From: Synergistaceae bacterium
Lineage (GTDB): Bacteria; Synergistota; Synergistia; Synergistales; Aminobacteriaceae
NCBI GenBank assembly: GCA_017439345.1
Contig: JAFSJJ010000002.1
Coordinates: 1 to 45,339 of the forward strand
Reading direction: 5' to 3'
Length of the DNA stretch: 45,339 bases
The notes under the pieces were generated by a model, which was not told the DNA's origin, searched no databases, and worked only from the letters and a program-made list of their open reading frames with translations. Shown here piece by piece: positions 28,289-37,824 of the stretch (the stretch's first letter is position 1; each line of letters opens with the position of its first letter). Both the position numbers and the translations under genes were made by a program.

Positions 28289-28852
28289 TTGCACCTCAAA
28301 GAAAGCATGACATTCTTGAAGCGTTTTGCGTCATCACCGAGACGAATAGGCAGCGTTGCACCGAGTTCAAAGTTTTTGACGCGAGCCATGTTAGACCGAG
28401 TGAACTGGGACGAAGCAAACTTTATCGCCGAGTTAGGAGCAGGAACAGGAGTCTTTACCCGCGAGATAGTGAAGCGTGCGAAACCTGATGCAAAAATCTT
28501 AGTGTTCGAGATTGACCCTGCACTGCAAAAAATGATTCGCGAAGAGCATCCGGATCACAAAGGCTTGAGTCTTCACAGCGATGCTCAGGAACTTGAAAAC
28601 TACATGCACGACAACGGAATTAACGAGCTTGATTATGTGATTTCGAGTCTGCCGTTTACAGTCTTACCCCCGAAAATGACAGTGAGAATACTCAACGCCG
28701 TAAAACATGCCTTGAAGCCTGAAGGACATTTCATAGCGTATCAATATTCGTCAATAATGAGACATGTCCTGCAAAAAAAGTTTTCGAGCATAAAGACAAG
28801 ATTCGTGTTACGCAACATACCGCCTGCGTTCGTGTATGACTGCATGATGTGA
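28289..28852 (+). CDS. Class I SAM methyltransferase (phospholipid N-methyltransferase-like)
   Basis: I choose TTG at 28289 (HLKESMTFLKRFASS) because GGAGG lies ten bases upstream; the ATG at 28280 is too close to it. The 187-residue product has the motif I region FIAELGAGTGVFTREIV, the acidic strand-two end VFEID, and SSLPFTVLPPKM as motif IV. The opening FLKRFASSPRRIGSVAPSS is typical of the PmtA/rRNA-dimethylase-related group that methylates phosphatidylethanolamine or is annotated as an rRNA methyltransferase-like protein. No membrane helix is seen. Substrate cannot be settled here. Confidence 0.8.
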   Translation: MHLKESMTFLKRFASSPRRIGSVAPSSKFLTRAMLDRVNWDEANFIAELGAGTGVFTREIVKRAKPDAKILVFEIDPALQKMIREEHPDHKGLSLHSDAQELENYMHDNGINELDYVISSLPFTVLPPKMTVRILNAVKHALKPEGHFIAYQYSSIMRHVLQKKFSSIKTRFVLRNIPPAFVYDCMM

Positions 28853-28899
28853 GCAATCTAAAAATGGGTGAGTAGTGTCATGAGTAGTGAAAATAAAAA

Positions 28900-28987
28900 T
28901 GGCGGAAACGTAGAGATTCGAACTCTAGGAACATCACTGCTCAGACGCTCTCCAAGCGCCCGCCTTCGACCGCTCGGCCACGTTTCC
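28900..28987 (-). tRNA. tRNA-Ser(GGA)
   Basis: Minus strand: acceptor stem GGAAACG/CGTTTCC, D-arm TGGCCGAGCGG, anticodon loop TTGGAGA (anticodon GGA) in a GCGC/GCG-type stem, a long variable arm, T-arm with GTTCGAATC, discriminator G and encoded CCA. A second class II serine tRNA. Confidence 0.95.
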
Positions 28988-29282
28988 ACGCAACGAGAAT
29001 TATAGCACAAAAAATTTAATATAGACTCCAAAAAATTTTTTATCTTCGTGAATGCTCATAATATCTATATTTTGTGATGATGTAAAAATTTTCAGAGTTG
29101 CAAATTTTTCTGTTTTGTGATAAAAATTACGTATCGTAGAAGTTAAGTAAATTAATCTTTAGGACGTTACCTCGTTAATCTTGCCTGTTAAAGACGCTTT
29201 GAGGGTTATACAAGTTCTATCTTTATTAATTTCGTTGTTTTTAATTTTTATATTTTATATTTCAGGAAGGAGAAATTTTATT
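28988..29282 (+). promoter_or_regulatory. AT-rich leader of the large surface-protein gene
   Basis: About 295 AT-rich bases with no gene. It must contain the promoter for the surface protein, but no convincing -35/-10 pair can be singled out. A strong ribosome site (AGGAAGGAGAAA) lies 5-10 bases before ATG 29283. Confidence 0.5.
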
Positions 29283-32200
29283 ATGAAACGTTCCATTTGG
29301 TTCGTATCTTTACTTGCGCTCTTTTTATGCCCCCCCCCCCCTAATCGGAGAAATTACTGATTTTAATGTAAGTGCGTGTGCTGCAGAAGATACAAATACT
29401 CTTCAAACTAAGATTGATAACACTAGCAAAAACGGTACGCTTACTCTACTAGAGGAAGATACTACCGAATCTACAACTCTTACCATAAAAAAATCAATTA
29501 CCATAGACGGCGGTGGCAAGACTCTCTCAAGTAGTGCAGCAAGCGCAATAAAAATACAAGGCGAAAATAACACCACAATAGACGTTACAATCAAAAATCT
29601 CACCATAAAGAATACTAACACAGGCTCATCATGGACATATTGTCTTGAAGTTGATCCAAACTCTCTGAAAAGTTTAAAACTTGAGAATGTAAATCTACTT
29701 ATTGAGGGTAATAATAACACATATCTTTGTCCGCTTCTTGTGCAAAATACCACAGTTTCCACAACAAATGTCCCAGAAATAACTATAACTGGCGGTAAGC
29801 TTCAAAGTAGTGAAAATTGTCAAAAAGGTTATGCTATCAGGAACTTTAATCCAGTAAAATGGAATATCACTGGGGCTACTCTCCAAGGCTGGGCGTGTTT
29901 GTACATTAAGCCGAAAGAATTAGGTAAGGAGGACCCTGGCAGTAAGGGCTCAACCTTCAATATAGATAAGAGCGAACTAATCTCAGCAAACTTAAATGAA
30001 GGTGAAACTAACGATTTCGGCTGTATTGTTGTCGCAGATGACGGTGTAACAATAAATATAACAAATACAAAAATAGATGCAAGAGGAACAAAGAACGATC
30101 ACGGTGTAGTTACTTTTAACCTACAAGAAACAAAGGACGCTTCCAACAGCATCGTAACATTTGGTGCTGGAAATACGGTTCTTATGAAGGATAAGGCAGT
30201 TTTGTCCTTTATTGGAGGTAAAAACGATGGCCATCTATATGCAGGCACCAACAAACCAGGTAAGGTCATAGTCACCGGCGGAACCTTCGAGAAAGACCCC
30301 TCCGAATACGTAGACAAAACAAAATACATTGTCATCACCAAGGACAGCTCCTACACTGTAAAAGAACTCGTCACAAATGCAGTAGTCTCCGCAGACAACA
30401 AATCCAAAGTCTACGGCGAGGCAGACCCGACTCTCACAGCTTCCCTCGTGAACGTATCAGACGACGACAAGAGTTTAATCACATACACCCTTTCACGTGC
30501 AGCGGGCGACGATGCAGGAACTTACGCAATCACCGTAACAGTAGACGCGACTCAGGGAGACACGACAGCGAATTATTATCAGAATATCACCTACAAGAAC
30601 GGAACATTCACGATAACGAAAGCTGACTCGTCATTAACGAAAGCTCCTGAAGCAATCGCAAATCTTGCATATACAGGCTCGGCACAGGCACTCGTAACGG
30701 CAGGAACTGCAACAGGAGGCACTTTGCAATATGTTCTTGGGACGGACTCAACAACAGCACCCACAAGCGGCTTCAAGGCGGATATTCCTACAGGCACGGA
30801 CGCGGCAACTTATTACGTTTGGTACAAAGTAACCGGCGACAAGAACCATAACGACACGACTCCTGCATGTATAACAGTGAGTATATCTAACGTCCTGTCA
30901 TCGTTAACTGACCAGTCAATAACTGTTACGAAAGGCACTACAAAGACTCTTGTGATAAAAGACTCTGCGGGTACAGGTTCAAGGACATGGGCTTTGAGCG
31001 ACGGTGCTCCGAGCTGGGTAACTCTCAATCAGGATTCAGACGAACAGGCGACATTAACACTTGCTCCGGGTTCAGACGTTGAGAAGGGTAATTACACGTG
31101 CAGCGTTACTGTTACGAATGCAGACAGCAAGACAGCTACAGCAAAAATCAGCATAACTGTTACTGAGAAATCTTCAATAGCTGACCAGTCAATCACAGTT
31201 ACGAGAGGCACTACAGCGACTCTTGAGATAAAGGACTCTGCGGGGGCAGGTTCAAGGACTTGGGAATTGAGCGACGGTGCTCCAAGCTGGGTAACTCTCA
31301 ATCAGGATTCAGACGAACAGGCGACATTAACACTTGCTCCGGGGTCTGACGTTGAGACAGGCAGTTATTCATGCAGCGTTACTGTTACGAATGAAGACGA
31401 TGATACTTCAACTGCTAAAATCAGCATAACTGTTATTGATCTTAGTGAACAGCTTGACGAAATGAGCGACGAGGAGAAAGAAGCTATAACCGATCTCGAT
31501 GATTTATTAACTCCTGAGCAGAAAGCAGCATTAACGGATGAACAGTTTGAAAAGATTGTCGAACAGCTTCCGAATCTTGCAAAAGTTGATTTAAGCGGCT
31601 GTGAAAATCTCACAAAAGTAGACATGAAGGGCAGTGAATCTCTGACTACGATAAACCTTGAGGGCTGCAAGAGTCTTGCGAAAGTAAATCTCGGCGGATG
31701 CAGTTCACTTACTTCAATAAACGGTCTCAGCGGCAACACTTCAATAACAATAGTCGATGCAACAGGATGCTCTTCACTTGAGAGTCTTGACGTAAGCGGC
31801 TGTACGTCTCTTACATCTTTGGACTGTTCAGCAAGTTCGCTCAAAGTATTAAAGGTAACAAGCTGTGATTCGCTTGCATATCTTGACTGCAGCAGCAACA
31901 AACTTGAGAAACTCGAAGTATCAAGTCCTGCATTGGAAGAGCTTAATTGTTCCGGCAACGGTTTGCTGAATATGGACGTTAAGAACAGCTTCAAACTCAA
32001 GAATCTTGACGGCAAGGGCAACAGCATGGCAGCATTGGACATTGACTCTTCAAAATTCACGGCATTAGAGACGATAGACTGCTCCGGTCAGACAATTACA
32101 GATTTGAGCGTTACTGAAGAGTCAGGCTATCAGGTAGTTGACATCTGGGGATATATAGCGAAGTTCTTTGCAAGATTATTCTCTGCGTCAACGTCAACAA

Positions 32201-32565
32201 CATCATCAACTGTAACAATTTCGTTGAATGCGAATACAGCAGCCGACTTAAGCAACATTGCAGACGTTAAAGCCTACGATGAGGACGGCAGGGAGGCTTC
32301 ATTCACATACGATGAGTCGACAGGCTTAGTAACTCTTTCTGAAGTTCCGTCAAGTATCTCTTACAAGTACAAGACAGGCTATGAAAATGTATCAATGGAC
32401 GTAACTATCGGCGAGAGCGTTACACCGTCTAACGAAGAGGAAGAAGAAGAGCATGAAACTTTAAGCGGCAGCAGCGGCGGATGTAATTCAGGATACAGCA
32501 TTTTCTCTTTGTCAGCTGTGTTGTTAATGTTCGCAATGAGACTGAGAAAGATCGGCCGTAACTAA
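29283..32565 (+). CDS. Phase-variable beta-helix/Ig-like/LRR surface protein, OFF state
   Basis: ATG 29283 has a strong ribosome site and encodes a signal peptide (MKRSIWFVSLLALFLC), then runs into 12 C (29330-29341), leaves the main frame and stops after 24 codons. With 11 C the frame joins LIGEITDFNVSACAAEDTNT and gives 1093 residues. The main frame can only start otherwise at a TTG (29314) with no signal peptide. Domains: beta-helix-like region ~40-330 (SITIDGGGKTLSS), an MBG-type domain (DNKSKVYGEADPTLTAS), an Ig-like segment, two 91-residue Ig-like repeats, LRRs with Cys/Asn ladders ~710-910, and a Synergist-CTERM end (GSSGGCNSGYSIFSLSAVL). A surface adhesin-like role is inferred. Confidence 0.85.
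29330..29341 (+). repeat. Homopolymer C12 tract in a signal-peptide region
   Basis: Twelve consecutive C immediately after a hydrophobic signal sequence. Losing one C (or gaining two) puts ATG 29283 in frame with the rest of the surface protein. Long C tracts in AT-rich genomes are typical slippage sites. Assembly or base-calling error must be excluded. Confidence 0.95.
30904..31449 (+). repeat. Tandem 273-bp coding repeat (two 91-residue Ig-like domains)
   Basis: Two near-identical units (30904-31176 and 31177-31449), starting LTDQSITVTKGTT and IADQSITVTRGTT, each containing GSRTW...LSDGAPSWVTLNQDSD and LTLAPGSDVE. High nucleotide identity suggests recent duplication or gene conversion and a possible site of copy-number change. 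Confidence 0.9.
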
Positions 32566-32600
32566 ATAAAGCACCCTAATATATTTATTAATTATAAAAT

Positions 32601-32635
32601 ATACTCCCCTGATTCATAACGAACCGGGGGAGTAT
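32601..32635. terminator. Terminator between surface-protein gene and leuB
   Basis: ATACTCCCC pairs with GGGGGAGTAT around a 16-base loop; AT-rich flanks with T tracts on the plus side. It separates two convergent genes and may work both ways. Confidence 0.75.
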
Positions 32636-32655
32636 TACTTTATTTTTATGACTCG

Positions 32656-33717
32656 CTATAACTTCGCGATAACAGCTTCTTTCATCTGAGAGCCTGTGAT
32701 TAATTTCGTGCCTTCGGTGTAAATATCGCCCGTCCTCAAGCCCTCGCGCAAGACTTCATCAACAGCGTGTTCAATCTTGTCTGCCTCAGTGCTCATATTG
32801 AACGAGTAACGCAGCATCATAGCACCTGCTAAGATCGTCCCTATTGGATTTGCTTTGTCCTGGCCTGCTATATCCGGGGCTGAACCGTGAATAGGCTCAT
32901 AGAGTCCCCTGTTATCTTCACCGAGTGAGGCACTGGGAATCATTCCGATTGAGCCTACGATTTGACTCGCCTCATCTGATAATATATCGCCGAAAGTATT
33001 TTCAGTAACGATAACGTCAAACTCAGAAGGGACTCGAATTAACTGCATCGAAGCATTATCAACGTAAAGATGATTTAATTTCACTTCAGGATATTCCTTT
33101 GCGACTTCCTCAACGACCGAACGCCAGAGTCTCGAGCTTGTGAGAATATTAGCCTTATCAATCGATGTAACTATTTTGCGCCGTCCCATTGCCATTTTGA
33201 AAGCTACATGTGCTATGCGTCTGATTTCATGCTCTGAGTACTCCATAACGTCACGTGCTGCCCTTTCGCCTTCAGGAGTGGTGAATGACTCGTGCTTGCC
33301 GAAATAAATTCCTCCTGTGAGTTCGCGGACTATGATAAAATCAATGCCCTTGTCAGCAATATCTTTTCTCAACGGACATGCTGAAGCTAACGGAGCAAAA
33401 ATTTTAGCAGGTCTGATATTCGCAAAGACCTTGAGTCCCTTTCTGACACCTAACAAGCCCTTTTCTGGTCTATTTTCCGGAGGCTGGTTATCCCACTTAG
33501 GCCCCCCGACTGCGCCGAGTAAAGTAGCGTCTGCGTTCTGGCAAATCTTGAGACTCTCAGCGGGTAAAGGCTCGCCGTATTTGTCTATAGCATTGCCGCC
33601 CATAGAGACTGACTGAAAGTTAAACGTTTTAGGTGAGACTTTCTCGAGAACTTCAAGAGTCGCATTGATTACTTCCGGGCCTATGCCGTCGCCGGGAATT
33701 ACTGCAACATTTTTCAC
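32656..33717 (-). CDS. leuB: 3-isopropylmalate dehydrogenase
   Basis: 353 residues, the family length. VIPGDGIGPEVINA opens the fold. GAVGGPKWDNQP, RPEKGLLGVRKGL with the substrate-binding Leu/Arg residues, and DIIVRELTGGIYFG are present. The catalytic Lys/Tyr region and the Mg-binding DNASMQLIR...TENTFGDILSDEASQ follow, and GSAPDIAGQDKANPIGTILA binds NAD. It oxidises and decarboxylates 3-isopropylmalate in leucine synthesis. No other leu gene is adjacent in the window. A GGGAGG ribosome site lies upstream. It is the last intact backbone gene before the decayed island. Confidence 0.97.
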   Translation of the reverse strand: MKNVAVIPGDGIGPEVINATLEVLEKVSPKTFNFQSVSMGGNAIDKYGEPLPAESLKICQNADATLLGAVGGPKWDNQPPENRPEKGLLGVRKGLKVFANIRPAKIFAPLASACPLRKDIADKGIDFIIVRELTGGIYFGKHESFTTPEGERAARDVMEYSEHEIRRIAHVAFKMAMGRRKIVTSIDKANILTSSRLWRSVVEEVAKEYPEVKLNHLYVDNASMQLIRVPSEFDVIVTENTFGDILSDEASQIVGSIGMIPSASLGEDNRGLYEPIHGSAPDIAGQDKANPIGTILAGAMMLRYSFNMSTEADKIEHAVDEVLREGLRTGDIYTEGTKLITGSQMKEAVIAKL

Positions 33718-33895
33718 TGATGATTCCTCCCTGTAACTTGTAAAAACTTTATAAGCGCGAATAATATTAACACATGTTAAGAAAAGTATTTATATCAATA
33801 TTTTTATGTAAATTTACTGATGACTTTTTCGTAGATAATTTCTGCAAATTTGTTTATTTTATCAAGATATTTAACAAATGGAGGAGTAAAACATT

Positions 33896-34118
33896 TTGAG
33901 TTACAGTATATTCGGTGGAGGTATCCCTGAAGGTTATTGCAAGCCTGATATTGAGTAAGATGTCTGTGATCCGGAAAGCAGCTCTCGCTGTAATCCCGTT
34001 GATGAGGATGAAGATAGTGAATTTCTGCGCACCTAACTGCGCCCATGACCATGACGTTAATTGTATGCCGTATTGCAATACTGAAGCTAATGGAAAATTT
34101 GCTGTATCTGGAAAATAA
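33896..34118 (+). pseudogene. Cys-rich peptide remnant with CXXX-like cysteine spacing
   Basis: After GGAGG and a TTG start, the frame reads SYSIFGGGIPEGYCKPDIE, meets TAA at 33956, continues DVCDPESSSRCNPVDEDEDSEF, and by one frameshift at ~34020 becomes CAPNCAHDHDVNCMPYCNTEANGKF to a stop at 34118. After the TAA the gaps between Cys are 7, 11, 3, 7 and 3 residues, so every Cys sits on a four-residue grid. This is the signature of the CXXX-repeat class of radical-SAM-modified peptides. Two lesions make it a remnant. The assignment rests on spacing alone. Confidence 0.5.
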
Positions 34119-34203
34119 CATCTACTTTGTTACCGGTAAAGTCAGGGCGGTCTTCTATGATTTCACTCATGGAAGGTTTGTTCATGTTAACGCGTCATCA
34201 TAA
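34090..34203 (+). pseudogene. N-terminal fragment resembling a radical SAM peptide maturase
   Basis: A 37-codon frame (MENLLYLENNIYFVTGKVRA, then VFYDFTHGRFVHVN) overlaps the end of the Cys-rich remnant. Short openings of this type (x-x-FVTGKxRAVxYDF) precede the catalytic domain in several radical SAM peptide maturases from gut bacteria. The catalytic core is absent. The similarity is a reading by eye. Confidence 0.3.
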
Positions 34204-34712
34204 GTTACATGCGACGTATCTTGAGGCCGAAGTATCAGGAGTAAATAAGTGGGTTGAGATCTATCATATTCACAATGCATTAAGGCAGCTTTTCGGAATG
34301 CCTAGCGTAAGGCTTTCATTAATCAGAACTGAAGGGGCAGGAGCGGCTAGAGCAAAGGGAATCTATCGAGTGGATACCGTGTAGTTACGTTATGCTTAAT
34401 CGTTGTCCCAGAGCGACATTAGAGGAACAGAAACGAAATATATTTGTTCGTTGTCATGAATATCGTGAAGTAAGTTTCCCGGAGCCTAACCAGATAATCA
34501 GAATCGGCGATAAGCCGTTAGCTGAATGGACGTATCAATCAGTTTTGACTGGATTAGCGTTATCGAGGTGGCAGGATACTCAAGAATTTATTTGCCGCCA
34601 CTTTAAGGACTGGGGAGCTATGGACGATCCTCATGCTGGGACCTTACCTTTTCAGGCAGAGCAACAGGCTCTAGAGGACACACAAAAACAGTTAGATTTA
34701 TATATATTATGA
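34184..34712 (+). pseudogene. Unidentified gene fragments in two frames
   Basis: Two adjacent frames look protein-like: 34184-34384 (HKLHATYLEAEVSG, WVEIYHIHNALRQLFGMPS, GAGAARAKGIY) and 34392-34712 (LEEQKRNIFVRCHEYREV, SVLTGLALSRWQDTQEF, EQQALEDTQKQLDLYIL). They are separated by a stop and a frame change, which suggests one broken gene. I do not recognise the family. Confidence 0.4.
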
Positions 34713-35196
34713 GCGCAGCTCATTCTACCTTCAAACATATCATTTCTTGTTGCGTGTCTTTTATTTGCTGTCATTGGTGGTTATATAGTTATTGCGTGTT
34801 CTTAAGTGTTTGGCTTTTGTTTGGGGTGTCTATTTCAATTTTTACCGATTGCCTTTTGCTTTTGATCTTAAGGGTTCATTCAGGCCATCTTAAGCTTAAG
34901 TTCCTGTTCTTAAAGCGTAGAAGAGGTAAACGTAAGAGAAAACGTAAGCGTGTAAGTGATGCTCATGTCTCGTCTCTCGTCAGCGATGGTAGATTTGGGG
35001 TGTCTGTTACGTCTGTTGTCCGCAGTCTCCTCGTTACCATCACTACCATCACTCTGTGTAGCTAGTTCGCTTGCCCACCCGCCCACCTGATGAGTCACAC
35101 GATTTGGAGTACCCGGTCTTACGGTTTTCAAAATCTAGCGCAGCTCCGGACGCGAAACTCTATAGCGTTCCTGATGTATTCGATGTATTCCATTTT
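34713..35196. other. Non-coding or fully decayed stretch
   Basis: About 480 bases with no frame that looks like protein. A short Lys/Arg-rich run is encoded near 34910-34950 by a purine-rich repeat (CGTAAG), but no gene can be supported. Confidence 0.4.
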
Positions 35197-36541
35197 TTAT
35201 CGAATAATTATAATTTGATTTTCATTGTCGAATTCTGCCTGATAGAAGGTAAAGTCGCTGTATGTGTTTTTACGGTATATCAACTTTTCCATAATTTGCT
35301 TTTTATCAGCTTCTGGTGTACTAATTCCGAATATAATTTCCCTTAAGCATTTTGGGTTATACTGCAATTTACGGCTTTCTTGAGTGGAAAAATCATGAAA
35401 AGTATCAGTCAAAACAATGCGATATTCTTGCGCGCTCTCCTATGCTTTAAGTTTTTGGTAAGTTTTTATTTCATGTGTTTTACAGTATTCATGTTTCCAT
35501 TGGTCTTCATCTTTGAACGCTACGAACGAAGAACTAATACTATCCTCTGCGCCGGTAAGCCATGCTTTTACTTCAGAAAGAGTTAATCTTCCAAAAGTTT
35601 CAAAAAAGTTACGTTCAATCAAGTAGCCCTCATATAGAATGGGTTTTGCTTGAAGCTTAAACGTATTACGCTCTACTCTGATTTGTATCATATTGTTTTC
35701 ATCAGTTTCGTAAATGAGACAAATGCCTTTATAATAATTTGCGTAGTTTCCCCACATAGCTGAATTATTGTTTTTTCTTGAGAAACAAACAACATAGCTT
35801 TCTGGATAAATCATGTTTTTTAGTTGATTAACATATAATTTAGGGAAATCAACAAGTATTGTCATCCAGTTTCTGAATTGTTTTGATTCAGAACTTATGT
35901 CATTGTCGTTTAATCTTGATTGTATATAATGAAGTTCTAACAAATCATCAAGTAAGTTTATGTTAACTTGGGAAATTATATTTATAAATTTTGTGTCTGG
36001 TGGATTTTCATTTATCTTATCAAATGGAGATTATGTATTTCTAGGCGTGCTAAGTCTTCTAACGCCTTATCTGCATCTTCTTTTGGAACAAGATTAAGTT
36101 CGGAATATTTTGAAATACATAGCCTTAGTGCTTTGTTATGTACAAGATACAAAATAATTTGTACCCCATCTTCATTCACTTTAAGTTTTTGTTGTCCATA
36201 GAAGATAGTCAAATCTTCGATTTCGTTGTCAATAAGGAAAGTAGCTCCAAGCTCATGCAACATTTCGCAAAATGGAATATTGTAAAATTGCTTCATGTTA
36301 ATTATAGGACTTACATGTATATCATGTTTCAAAAAGTATTGGAGAATAGCATAAGCTATACTATAAATAAATATAGTTCCGTAATAAACCCTCCCATGCA
36401 AACTTATCTCCCTACCAGAAAACTTTAATGTACCCTTCAATGGGGTAATTCCTCATGTGTAGCAAAATAGAACGTACCTTTCTCAATTTCTTCTAATGAG
36501 GCTTTAATGCTTCTGTAGTGATATAAAATTATAAATTATCC
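35197..36541 (-). pseudogene. Decayed DUF2971-like gene
   Basis: Read on the minus strand from 36541: AAGGAGG is followed by ATAATTTTA (no ATG) and LYHYRSIKASLEEIEKGTF, YFATHEELP, a frame change, PIEGYIKVFW-stop-GDKFAWEGLLRN, another frame change near 36370 to a region ending LEIHNLHL, then a third frame from ~36025 (FDKINENPPDTKF). This continues to YVVCFSRKNNNSAMWGNYANYYKGICLIYE, the DUF2971 signature, and a TAG near 35440 before ESAQEYRIVLTDTFHD. Altogether at least three frameshifts and three stops. DUF2971 proteins often occur near defence or mobile genes; the role is unknown. Confidence 0.75.
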
Positions 36542-36856
36542 TCCTTAATTTTTATTTTGCATTATACTACTTACTTCGTTGGCTATGGAAAAAACTTACA
36601 GGTTAGGTTCCACGTTCCAGTATATGAGTTTTAATCTCTAAACCTTTATTCGAGAATTTGCTTTCGAGTGTGATAATCCAAAAAAGAAATATAATACCTG
36701 TTCATGCTCTCGCTCATTAGCTTTCATAAAAATGTCGTTGTAATAAAAATTATCTTCATTAATTATTGATTGATTAAAATAAAAATGACATTTTCAGAAA
36801 AATATTTAAATAACATGAAATTAATATTTCAATAATTAAAAAGATATTATTTTAGG
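36542..36856. other. AT-rich intergenic region upstream of parA remnant
   Basis: About 315 bases, very AT-rich, with no supported gene. A minus-strand frame of ~30 codons (MKANEREHEQVLYF) near 36640-36735 may be a fragment. Confidence 0.4.
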
Positions 36857-37627
36857 ATGGTAGTAAAGGTGAAAATTATATCATTTACCAATCAGAAGGG
36901 CGGAGTAGCGAAAACTACTTCAGCGTATAATATTGCTGTACTGAAAGCTATAGCAGGAAAAAGAGTTCTAATGATAGACCTTGATCCGCAGTCATCGTTG
37001 ACAATTTTATGTAATTTTATGCCTGCCAAAACTGAATTTTCGGTCTGCAATTTATTTGATGGTAAAACTGATCCAATTGATTGCGGTTATCTTGTAAAAA
37101 CGACAGGTCTTGAGAACCTCTACATTGTGCCTTCTGATATTGAACTTGCTGAAGTAGAACAAAATATTACAGGTAGAACAGCGCGGGAAAAAATTCTTAA
37201 AAAGGTTTTGAAATATTTTGAAGAATATTTTGATTATATTTTTATAGATTGTCCGCCTCAACTTGGAATTTTGACTACGAATGCTATAGTAGTAGCCGAT
37301 AAAGTTATTACCCCAGCAAAAGTCAAGTATTTATCGTATCGCAGTATTCGTTCGCTCAAAAGGACTATTTAAAATAATATAGAAGAAAATCTTAATGAAC
37401 TTAATGAAAAACTTTCTTTTGAAGGATTTATTATTACGATGTTTGAAAAGAACATTAACGACCAGAGAGACATTCTTGAACATTTTAGAAAAGAAGCTCC
37501 TATACTTGGCATAGTCAAAAAATCTGCGGATACATATAGGAATATTTTAGACGGGATTCCTGTTATAATGAATAATCCCAAAAGCAACGTTGCGTATTCG
37601 TATAAAGAGATTGCAGAAAGAATTTAA
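36857..37627 (+). pseudogene. parA: ParA/Soj-type ATPase with in-frame stop
   Basis: A deviant Walker A motif (FTNQKGGVAKTTSAYN) and Walker A' (VLMIDLDPQSSLT) open the protein, and YIFIDCPPQLGILTTNA is Walker B. Codons continue in the same frame past a TAA at 37370-37372: the next 84 codons read NNIEENLNELNEKL and FEGFIITMFEKN, matching the ParA C-terminus, and end at 37627. One point mutation therefore separates a 171-residue truncated product from a ~256-residue ATPase. The start is ATG 36857 or a GTG 12 bases on. No parB is seen. ParA partitions plasmids and integrated elements, which fits a mobile origin. Confidence 0.8.
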
Positions 37628-37824
37628 TATAAAATTTAATTAATATTAAATGTGCATTATAATAATATTAATATAATATTTAAATATTATTTATTATTAT
37701 AGTAATATCTACTTGCATTCTCAAGAAAGTGAAAATAGCTGGAAAGACATATATTGATAAATTTATGTTTTTACAAGCCTATACTATTTGGAAATTAATT
37801 TTATTGAAAGGATGATATAACGTT

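Noticed and set aside
34709..35065. 118-codon frame with hydrophobic start and basic end
   Set aside because: Composition looks random, no ribosome site, and it lies in a decayed stretch.
36012..36440. An intact 142-residue minus-strand gene
   Set aside because: Flanking frames carry the matching N-terminal (KASLEEIEKGTF) and C-terminal (DUF2971) parts, so it is one frame of a broken longer gene.
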